A stretch of 37,257 nt of DNA from Chrysochromulina tobinii (taxonomy: Eukaryota > Haptophyta > Prymnesiales > Chrysochromulinaceae): the NCBI GenBank assembly GCA_001275005.1, contig JWZX01003167.1, positions 1-37,257 of the forward strand, in the 5' to 3' direction. Positions 19,431 to 27,539 of the stretch are shown piece after piece. Position 1 is the stretch's first letter. Each line of letters opens with the position of its first letter. The translations under genes and the position numbers were made by a program. Below the pieces are notes generated by a model. The model did not search any database and was not told the origin of the DNA. It saw only the letters and a list, made by a program, of their open reading frames with translations.

Positions 19431-20333
19431 ATGAGGGCTGCGAGGTTGGCGGCGGTGACGGAGGGAACGGCGAAGCAGGCGGCGGAAGCGGAGGTGGCGA
19501 GCATGCACGTGCTCGTATTCGCCACGCGCGACTCGTGCGTGCTGCTCAGCTGCTGGCTTGGCTGGGCTTCACACTGGCTGGCAACTGATGGAGCGATTGA
19601 GTATTATCAACTTCATTTGAAAATGTACCAGCCGTCGGCAAACGTCTCCGTGACCGGCGTGTTCCGTTCATCGCGTTGGATGGAGGTGGTGCGCGCCAAG
19701 GTCAGTTGGGTGGCCACGACAGTCAGCTCGCTGCCGACCGGAGCAACCGTCATGTTCACAGACACTGACGTTGTGCCGCTCCGGCCTTTGACGGCGCTGC
19801 TTCCTTTGCCGCATGTGTGCCGCACCCTCTGGAATCTTACTTCCCGTGCAATGAGCAGGAGCTGACTGCTCGAGCCATCGATTCGAGCGCAGAACCTCAC
19901 TTTCATGCGTGAGCCTCCCGGCCACGGAGGTCGCACCGGCCGACACATTGTGAATACAGGATTGTTCGCCATGCACGTCTCGGCATCCACGCGCAAGTTC
20001 ATGAACCACTGGGCATGGCTGACGCGTCGATACCCAAAGCTCATGGACCAGGATATTGCCAACTGGGTGCTTCTTGCCAAGCCAGGCCAGACCTATTATC
20101 ACCGCCACTTGGACTGGGGCACTTGGCCACGGAACCTTGCCACTGGCTTGCTCGAGGACGTGAATACTAACGAGACCGCCGCCTTTCACGCCATCTTCGT
20201 TAGCGGCATCGGGCCCAAGCTAGGCCGCATCGCCGAGGGCATCGTTCGAGGGCAGGCCCGCGTGCCCGCGTGTGCGCCACATCGGACGGTACGGACGAAC
20301 GAGTATACGGTCTGTGCACACCCGACTCCGTGA
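19431..20333 (+). CDS. DXD glycosyltransferase (GT77-like), spliced
   Basis: Two exons, 19431-19814 and 19893-20333, give 274 aa from the ATG at 19431. The donor-sugar site is FTDTDVVPLRPL, with D111-T-D113 as the DXD. After the splice the frame continues LTFMREPPGHGG then VNTGLFAMHVS and MDQDIANWVL, the spaced NTG and DQD elements typical of nucleotide-diphospho-sugar transferases such as GT77. A terminal AFHAIFVSGIG segment follows. The intron removes an in-frame TGA at 19863. Substrate is unknown; Golgi location is expected for the family, but no clear signal anchor is seen, so the true start may lie elsewhere (M25 is another candidate). Confidence in the splice is good because both sides rejoin motif spacing. 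Confidence 0.72.
19815..19892 (+). other. Intron, 78 nt, removes an in-frame stop
   Basis: Donor GCAT|GTGTGC; acceptor GAGCGCAG|AACCTC. Phase 0. Confidence 0.7.
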
Positions 20334-20773
20334 AGATACTACCGTGTCGTACAGCCGTAGAGTGCTGAGTCCTTACACACGAAATGAATTATGATCGGAT
20401 AAATTACGCTTAGAGGAGGTTCGCGGTTACCGAGCGTCAAGCTTCCATCACGTCACTCGTCAGGCCTCCCCGCTCGGTCCGCGATGGATCGACATGGTGG
20501 TTGGTGCTCGGCTCGTTCGGTCGTGGGGTTGGTCGTGTGTAAAAAGACACCGGGGAGCCGGACACACGAGACAGACACGAACCCCACGAACCACCTCAAA
20601 ACCAACCCCCAAAAGGAGCCGGTATTAACCGGTAAGTAAGTCAAACGGTGTATCTCGTCACATCGCCTGCTTTGAGTCAAAAGAAGTAGCAGAAAATTCA
20701 CAGACGCCGCAACAAATGGTGTGAATTTACGTGTTGTGTGTATTAACATGAATTTACGTGTTGTGTGTATGCA
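20334..20773. other. Intergenic region with hairpin and direct repeats
   Basis: 440 bp with no gene. It holds a long imperfect hairpin: TCGTGGGGTT at 20521-20530 pairs with AACCCCACGA at 20580-20589, and CGTGTGT at 20534-20540 pairs with ACACACG at 20562-20568. It also holds the palindrome CCGGTATTAACCGG (20619-20632) and the 22-bp direct repeat described separately. Confidence 0.7.
20722..20770 (+). repeat. Two 22-bp direct repeats just before ABC-F start
   Basis: The identical 22-mer beginning TGAATTTACGTG and ending TGTGTAT is at 20722-20743 and 20749-20770, with 5 bp between. The second copy ends three bases before the ATG at 20774, so the repeat is in the 5' UTR or core promoter. Confidence 0.9.
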
Positions 20774-23700
20774 ATGACGTCTCTTCAGTCCGAGCTCTCC
20801 TCAGCGCAGAAGCTGTACAAGGCAGGCGCGCTCGATGAGGCCTTTGCCTGCTGCCGGAACGCACTGAAACTGGAGGGCGGCGCGGATAACGTCAACGTGC
20901 ACCTGACGATCGCCGCCATCCTCACCGCTCAGGACAAGCCTGAGCAGGCTGAAAAGGCGTTTTCCAAAGCGCTCAGCATCGACGCGAATAATGTGGCGGC
21001 GTACAAGGGTCTCGCGGTACTGCTGGAGGCATTTGGCGAGGAGCGACGCGAGGAGCTGCTTCCCGTGTACCAAAAGCTCGTGAAGCTCGATGGTGGGACG
21101 AGCGCCGCCAAGACGGCGGACACAAGCTCGAAGCCAACCAAGGCAGTCGACTGGGGCAAGAAGCTGGCAGCCGTGGAGCGCGCGTTGGGCGGTCTCAAAA
21201 TCGACTGCGACGATGGAGTTGGCGGCGGCGGCGGCGGCGGCGGCGGTGGCAAAAGCGGCGGTGATAAGAAGGAAAGCAAGGACCCCACGGCGGCAGAGAA
21301 GGCGGAGGCGGCGGCGCGGCGAGCCGCCAAGCAGGAGGCGGCGGCCAAGGCGACCGAGGAAAAGGCGGCGGCTACCAAGGCCAAGGCAGCCGCACGCAAG
21401 ACCACAAAGGGCGCCAGCGGCGTAGAGACGGCTGCGACAGCTGATGCCGAAGGTGACGAAGGTGCCGAGGGCGAGACTGGCGGCGACGAGCCTGAGGATG
21501 GTGGCGGTGGTGGCGATACGATCGCACAGCAGCAGGCGGAGCTTGCTGCGCTTCGGAGGAAGGTGGCTGCGGGCGAGAAGCTCTCTGGCAAGATGAAGCG
21601 CGTCCTCAAGAAACTTGAGGAGGCGGAGGCGCGCTGGAAGGCGTACGAAGCAGCGAGTGGCGCCGCCGGTGGTGACGCGGAGGGAGGCGGTGGCGCGACC
21701 GACATGAGCGCGCTCGGCGCGCAGTTCACGGCGGAGACGCGCGCTGGCGGCGACGTGGCGATCGCCTCGCGAGCGAGCGTCATAGGAGACGGGATCGAGG
21801 TCCCTAACTTCTCAATTCGAGCGGACAGCATCGAGCTACTCGTCGATGCGAAGCTCTCGCTGCGTGCTGGCCACAGGTACGGTCTCGTGGCGCCAAACGG
21901 CAAGGGCAAGACGACGCTGCTCAAGGCGATTGGGAGCCGCGCACTCACTGGGCTGCCGCGCTCGCTCGATGTGCTGTACGTCGAGCAAGAGGTGCGCGCC
22001 GCCGCGGGCGAGAGCGCCATCGAGGCCTTGCTGCGATCCGACTCGAAGCGCTCCTCGCTGCTTGCGGAGGAGCTGCGTCTCGAGAGTGTGATTGAGGCGG
22101 CATTGACGGCGGAGACGCGAGCGCTGGAGAGCGGCGACGCGGCGGCCGCCGAGGCGGCCGCGGGGGTCTCAAGGACGCTCACCGAGCAGCTCGTCGCCGT
22201 GTATGATGCCCTCGAGGCGCATGGTAGTGAGGCGTGCGAGGCGCGGGCGAGATCGCTCCTCGCGGGCCTCGGCTTTGACGAAGCGAAGCAGGAGGCGCCC
22301 ACGACGACGCTCTCGGGTGGCTGGCGCATGCGGCTCGCGCTCGCACGCGCGCTCTTCCTGCAGCCCGAGCTGCTGCTGCTCGACGAGCCGACGAACCATC
22401 TCGATTTGGACGCGTGCATCTGGCTGCAGGAGCATCTCTCGCATGAGAAGAAGTCGACGATGCTCATCGTCTCTCACGACCAGGTGAGTGGATGCCGACT
22501 GATGGCCTCTGCTAGCATCTGATTCCATCTGATAGCACCCGATCGGCTTCCATGGGCACCGGTGACCAGCCTGGGTGGCCACTCATTTTCACCAACACGA
22601 GCATCCCCATCTCAAATCCCCATCTCAAATCCCCATCTCAAATCCCCATCTCAAATCCCCATCTCGATTCCCCATCTCAAATCCCCATCTCAAATCCCCA
22701 TCTCAAATCCCCATCTCAAATCCCCATCTCAAATCCCCATCTCGCCCGGAGCAGCACTTCCTCAACCACGTGTGCACCGACGTCATTCTCATCGAACAAA
22801 GGAAGCTTCACTATTTTGCGGGCGACTACGACGACTTCACGAAGCGGCACGACTCCTTCGTGGCCGAGCTTCGAAAGAAGGCGATGGCCGAGCAGAAGGA
22901 GCTGCAGAAGCTGCAGCAGGCGCTCTCCAAGGGCGGCGCCGAGGCAGGCTCCAAGTCGGCGCGCAAGCAGATGAAGGAGCGGGTGGAGGAGATCAAGGCC
23001 GCACCCGTCGAGCGCGACTACAAGGTCATCTTCAAGATTCCCACCGCCGATCGGAAGCTCTCCCCGCCGCTCATCACCATGCGAGGCGTGGGCTTCTCTT
23101 ACCCTCCACGCGCCGGCGAGGCGGTGGGAGGCACAGCGCCGTCTCGGGCGCTCTTCAGCAGCGTCGACTTCGAACTTTCGATGGATTCTCGAGTCGCTCT
23201 CGTTGGCCCTAACGGATGCGGCAAGTCGACCTTTCTCAACCTGCTCATGGGCAATCTGGCGCCGAGCTCGGGCGAGGTGGACCAGGCCAATGGACGGCTG
23301 CGCGTTGGCGGTTACGCGCAGCACCTCGTCGAGGCTCTCCCCGGCGGCCTCTCCCCCGTGGAGCACCTGCACTCACTCCTCGGGCTGAAGCCCGATCGTG
23401 GCTCACCAACGTACCAGGAGGTGCGTCACGAACTCGGCACCAAGGGCCTACCGTCCTTTGCGCACGAGCTCAAGATCAAGGATCTCTCGGGCGGCCAAAA
23501 GGCGCGCGTCGTCTTCGCGAGTCTTTCCTCGATGCGGCCGCATGTGCTCCTCATGGACGAGCCGACTAACCACCTCGACATTGAGTCGATTGATGCCCTC
23601 ATTAGCGCGGTCAACGAGTTCGAGGGAGGCGTCGTCCTGATCTCGCATGATCGGCGGCTGCTGCAGCGCACCAACTGTGCGCTCTGGTTATGCGAGGGGG

Positions 23701-23906
23701 CTGGTAAGGGCATACGGCCGCTCGGTTCCGAGTTCACCTTCGACAAGTACGAGTCCAAGATCCTCAAGCAGATCGAGGCGCGCCAGCTAGCCGAGGAGGC
23801 CAAGGCGCGCGCTCGTGCAGAGCAGCGCCGCAAGAAAAAAGAGGCGGCTGCGCGACAGGTCAATAGTAATCAGGCGTCCCAGGCGGCAAGCAAGAAGTTG
23901 AAGTAG
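20774..23906 (+). CDS. TPR-containing ABC-F ATPase (GCN20/ABCF-like)
   Basis: Two exons (20774-22483, 22755-23906) give 953 aa. Residues ~7-100 are TPR-like (AQKLYKAGALDEAF, then KAFSKALSIDANNVAAYKGLA) and resemble the start of SKI3/TTC37. A poly-glycine run and a long charged coiled-coil follow. ABC domain 1 has Walker A at 370-381 (GLVAPNGKGKTT), signature LSGGW at 513-517, Walker B DEPTNHLD at 537-544 and the H-loop HDQ. Domain 2 has GPNGCGKST at 721-729, LSGGQ at 814-818 and DEPTNHLD from 838. There are no membrane segments, as expected for ABC-F proteins, which act on ribosomes in translation or its quality control. The lysine-rich tail could bind RNA. The intron falls in the H-loop codon run, HDQ|HFL. 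Confidence 0.9.
22484..22754 (+). other. Intron, 271 nt, nearly half minisatellite
   Basis: Donor GACCAG|GTGAGT is consensus; acceptor GGAGCAG|CACTTC. Phase 0. Splicing joins VSHDQ to HFLNHVCTDV, the normal ABC-F sequence. Confidence 0.92.
22609..22738 (+). repeat. 13-bp minisatellite, ten copies
   Basis: The unit is ATCTCAAATCCCC. Nine copies are perfect; the fifth (22661-22673) reads ATCTCGATTCCCC. Half-units flank both ends. The minus strand has GGGG every 13 bp. Confidence 0.97.
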
Positions 23907-24373
23907 AACAGGCAAGCGCGTGCACCGGTGTAGTGTCGACACTATGCGCACACGATACGAGTGAGAGGCGTAGCCTACGTGTGCGCACCGATTCGGGACG
24001 ACGGACCCGTTTCGCGTCAATTTCGATCCGAACGTTACGTAATTTTATTACCGGTTAATTTACTTCCGATGTGTCGACTTTTTTTCGCGCTTTTGTTCCG
24101 GTCAATTCCGTATTCGACGCGCGACGCTCGTAAAAATCGAGGTGTCGATTAAGCGGCCCTGGCGTGCCGCCCCGCCCGGCCGACCGCCCCGCCGAGCGCC
24201 GTTCGGGTCGGGCGTAATCGATCGTATCGATACGGTTGTCCGCGACGGGCATTTCGGATTCGAATCACCCGAACAATGAGCCGGACAAATATCGTACTCG
24301 TACATGTAGTTGGCGCACTGCAGAGGATTCTACCGAAATCACGCGTCCTGAGTGATTGTGCGCCCTTCATCCT
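23907..24373. other. Intergenic region between convergent genes
   Basis: 467 bp without a gene. A perfect 14-bp palindrome TAGTGTCGACACTA sits at 23931-23944, 25 bp after the ABC-F stop. AT-rich sequence near 24030-24075 could be 3' UTR. Confidence 0.5.
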
Positions 24374-26122
24374 TCAAACGTTCTTTTTATCGGCGGAGCC
24401 GCCATCGTTCCGTTTCATCAGAGCGTCCTTGTCTTGCTCAATGCGGGCGGCGAGCCTCTGAATGATCTCGCTCGTTGACACGCCCGCCGTGCGTGGTAGC
24501 ACGACGGCGCGTGCCCTGCTCTCGCGCCGCTCAGCAGCTTGCTCCCGGCGGCCTGTCACGCCGCCCGTCCGAGCGACGCGGTAAAAATCGGGCGCCATGC
24601 CCGACGCGACGCGTTTCGCGAACTCGGGGTTCAGCACCGGATCGTACTCCTCTCCGTAGCAGAGTACGTCGACGTGATGCTCTTCGAGGAACGCGGCGCT
24701 GAACTCGCAGTCGAAGCGATCGATCGGGATCACCCCACTCACCCACGGGAGCGCGAGCAACGTCGCTCGTCGCTCGGCGAAGCTCATGATGGGAGGCCGT
24801 TTCCAAATCGAGCAGCACTCGTCCGTGCCGAGGCCGACCATGAGCCTGTCGCCGTGCTCCGCCGCCCGGCGAAGGATGTTCAAATGTCCGAGGTGGCACA
24901 TGTCATACACGCCGTCGACAAAGACGGTCGTCACATGGCCCAAAAGAGGCAGGTGCAATGCGTCACACACCGCGCGGATCGCGAGAAGGTGGTAAGCGAG
25001 CGTGGCGCAGATGGCATATGGCCAGCCACCAGCCACGAGCGAGAGCCCAAGTAGCGCCGCCGTCAGCGGCACCACCCTCGGCAGCAGCGTGCGGCCGCTC
25101 ATCTTTGCCATGATCGAGTCGACCGTCGCAATCGAACTCACGAGGGACACGGATAGGAGGGGCCCAAACTGCCCAAATTTGACTAGGGACCAAGCGCCGG
25201 GGGCGAAGGGTTGGGCGGGGACGTGCAAGTAGCCGTACACCACCGCCGAGACATCTAGCACCGAGCACAGCACCAGCCGACAGCACGAGGTCCTTTTGCT
25301 CGCGTCGTCGTGGTGCAAGCCCTTCCAGAGAACAAGCAACAGGTCGATCGCCAGCGGGATAAGGACAATAAGACTGAGGGCGAACTCGACCTGCTCAGGG
25401 TCGATGAGAATCCCCCAACCGCCGGCAACTTGCGCGTGCCAGCCCGATGGCACCCACGTCAGCGGTAAGACGCCACGGTTGCCACGGTACGCGCGCACGA
25501 CGAGCAGCATGTCGATCAAAAGCCCAGCCTCACCCGAACTCATGACGAGGAACTTGCACACCCCGTCTAGGAGTGCATCGGCATGAGCTGCTCTGAACGC
25601 GACGGTGAACGCGAGCACACAGAGCCACAGGGCCTCGGTCGAGTACATCCCAACACAAAACGGGCCTGCCATGATGGCGACAAATGGGCCAGAGGTCGCG
25701 TCAAGGCCGTGGTCCCAAAACTCTCCCAGAGGACTACACTGCCCCGTTTTGCGCGCATGCTTGCCGTCGATCGCATCCAGCGTCTGCCCACTGAAGGCGA
25801 AGAATGCAGCGAGCAACGCATACGAACACCCCATCGACGTGGGGCCCTCGCAAGCAGCGGCAACTGAAGAGAAGCCTGACATGATGTTTGACATGGCTGA
25901 TGCCAACGTGAGCACGTTGGGAGTGATGAAGTCCGGAACCATGGAGGCGCACATATTCCAGTAGGGCGTCAGCATCTTGGTGGAGATGCTGCGGTCCTCT
26001 ACAGCATATCGCCAGTCCTTGAGCCGCGCCGCGGCGACAGCGTCGAAGAACATGCCGCGCGCGAGGAGTTCTTTCTCTGGGCCCTGTGTGCTGTGGCTGT
26101 GAACGCGCTGACAAAACATCAT
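24374..26122 (-). CDS. Fused CDP-alcohol phosphotransferase / cytidylyltransferase
   Basis: Single-exon, 582 aa from the ATG at 26122. Residues ~30-390 are an ethanolamine/choline phosphotransferase: N-terminal PYWN, the complete catalytic motif D116-x2-DG-x2-AR-x8-G-x3-D-x3-D141 (DAIDGKHARK ... GEFWDHGLD), then several membrane helices. Residues ~398-562 are a cytidylyltransferase: VFVDGVYDMCHLGH, with HxGH at 410-413, and the late motif RTAGVSTSEII at 544-554. One chain would therefore make CDP-ethanolamine or CDP-choline and transfer the headgroup to diacylglycerol, the last two steps of the Kennedy pathway, at the ER. There is one cytidylyltransferase domain, as in choline enzymes, but the substrate cannot be told from sequence here. 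Two separate genes are excluded by the continuous frame. Confidence 0.9.
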   Translation of the reverse strand: MMFCQRVHSHSTQGPEKELLARGMFFDAVAAARLKDWRYAVEDRSISTKMLTPYWNMCASMVPDFITPNVLTLASAMSNIMSGFSSVAAACEGPTSMGCSYALLAAFFAFSGQTLDAIDGKHARKTGQCSPLGEFWDHGLDATSGPFVAIMAGPFCVGMYSTEALWLCVLAFTVAFRAAHADALLDGVCKFLVMSSGEAGLLIDMLLVVRAYRGNRGVLPLTWVPSGWHAQVAGGWGILIDPEQVEFALSLIVLIPLAIDLLLVLWKGLHHDDASKRTSCCRLVLCSVLDVSAVVYGYLHVPAQPFAPGAWSLVKFGQFGPLLSVSLVSSIATVDSIMAKMSGRTLLPRVVPLTAALLGLSLVAGGWPYAICATLAYHLLAIRAVCDALHLPLLGHVTTVFVDGVYDMCHLGHLNILRRAAEHGDRLMVGLGTDECCSIWKRPPIMSFAERRATLLALPWVSGVIPIDRFDCEFSAAFLEEHHVDVLCYGEEYDPVLNPEFAKRVASGMAPDFYRVARTGGVTGRREQAAERRESRARAVVLPRTAGVSTSEIIQRLAARIEQDKDALMKRNDGGSADKKNV

Positions 26123-26504
26123 GAAAAGAATTCATATTGGGGGTTTGCACGAAAGCCTATACCAAGGAGGAATCAGCACGCGACAGCCGTCGCACTCCCC
26201 ACAATCGTTCCCCTCTTCTCGAGAACAGTCGAGATATATATGTGCATTGCCATTGGATATGGATATGTGGGCCGAGATGACGTTTGTCGATTGAATTTTG
26301 GTCGATTGATTCACGATTGATATTATAAATTGAGTCCATCGTTCCCGACCAAACGCCAAAATGCCACCACCCCGTACACATCTATCTCAGATACATAGAT
26401 ACTTTATAACCGCTAACTAGCGCTCATCCGCGCGACACGGCGGATTACGGCGGACGGGCGAAGCCTAGGCGAAGCCCAGGAAACGAACGTCTCGAGACCC
26501 AGTC
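26123..26504. promoter_or_regulatory. Promoter region of the fused lipid gene
   Basis: 382 bp. On the minus strand a TATA-like CATATATATCTC (26232-26243) lies about 110-120 bp upstream of the ATG at 26122. A second AT-rich element is near 26319-26330, and GTCGATTGA is repeated at about 26286 and 26301. Confidence 0.4.
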
Positions 26505-27291
26505 CTACAAAGCCTCCTTCTCTCCCAAATTTGGGCGCACGAGCTGAAGGAGCGCCTCGTAGGGCTTGAGCGCCCAGCTCTCGTCGTAGCTCACGATCCG
26601 GCCGCCCGCGCCTCCGAGAGTATACCTAGTACGACCGTTCAGATCGAGCCTCGGGTTCCACGGCAGCTTCAGATCGCCGACCATTCGCCACGTCGCCTCG
26701 ACGGCTTTGCCCTCGTCTACCAGCTCGATGGTCCTCAGCACGCATTTTCGATTTGACGGCGGGCAGAAGCGGTTGATCCACGGGTCCAGGTTTTCAAGAT
26801 TCGACTCGAAGGTCGAGAGCCCGGTGAAGCTGAGCGTTGGGTCGGTAAACACGCACCCCTCGTCGTCTGCGGCGCGCGAATTCGAGCAGTTGGGTGCACA
26901 GTGAGAGGGCATTGACGCGGTGGTGCGAGACGGTGCACATACACAGCTCTGGTGTGATTTTTCCGCTCCAAAGGTACTGATTAACCTCAAAGTCTGTTCG
27001 CAGGCCCTCGAGCACTGACTCCTTGGACAACGACTCAAACTGGCGAGTGCGCACAGAAGCGATGGAGCCGTCACCGCCGCCTTTGCCACCTATGGCGTTG
27101 ACCATCGCGGTCAGCGATGAGACGAGCGCTCGCACGCCGGCAGAGGTCTCTCCATACGACTTTTCGGCTGCATAAACAATGCCCAAGCGGCGGCGGTCGC
27201 TGTACAAGGAGGAGGAGGTGATTGCGGATGAGCCGCACGATGGCGACACGATTGCCATCGTCAGCATGAGTGGCACGTGCAGCTGCAGCAT
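26505..27291 (-). CDS. DUF2358-like plastid protein, spliced
   Basis: Two exons (27291-26943, 26866-26505) give 236 aa from the ATG at 27291. The N terminus (LHVPLMLTMAIVSPSCGSSA) looks like a signal peptide followed by a Ser/Arg-rich transit-like region, consistent with a secondary plastid. The mature part has DFEVNQYLWSGKITPELY then DEGCVFTDP, and later VEATWRMVGDLKLPWNPRLD and GGRIVSYDESWALKPYEAL. This is the order of motifs in DUF2358/SnoaL-like proteins of plants and algae. Splicing a 76-nt intron creates the conserved ELY-DEGCVF junction, which neither frame has alone. The fold is NTF2-like; function in this family is not established to my knowledge. It is head to head with the gene at 27540. 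Confidence 0.75.
26867..26942 (-). other. Intron, 76 nt
   Basis: Minus-strand donor GAGCTGT|GTATGT, acceptor CGCCGCAG|ACGACG. Phase 1; it restores a conserved tyrosine codon (T+AC). Confidence 0.8.
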
Positions 27292-27539
27292 CTTCGTGAC
27301 AATTAAGGTTCCTACCGCGGGTTTCCCGCGCGGCACAGTACCATAGGTTTCCTTTCCTGGTTTGCAAGAAACTTACATGTTTCGTTCGATCACGATCGAA
27401 AAACGGCATCACCCGGCCCCAAAGTTTCGGTAACTGGAGAACCGGAACTTCTTGATTTCGTCACAAACATGTCGAAAAAGCACAAAAGCGAAACAATTTC
27501 GCGAAAGTCGGAAAGTCAGCCCGGACTCTTGAGGGCATC
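27292..27539. promoter_or_regulatory. Divergent promoter with central palindrome
   Basis: 248 bp between divergent ATGs. Near the middle is a perfect inverted repeat TTCGATC-AC-GATCGAA (27385-27400), a candidate protein-binding site. No TATA box. Confidence 0.45.

Noticed and set aside
20929-22467. 512-codon minus-strand ORF opposite the ABC-F exon 1
   Set aside because: Ser/Ala/Pro-rich shadow of a verified coding exon, with no motif of its own.
22552-22760. Open frames through the 13-bp minisatellite as coding repeats
   Set aside because: All three frames are open because the unit lacks stops. Consensus splice sites remove the segment and restore the ABC-F H-loop.
24240-24275. tRNA-like T-arm word around GGATTCGAATC
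   Set aside because: The word is self-palindromic, with no matching acceptor, D or anticodon arms nearby.
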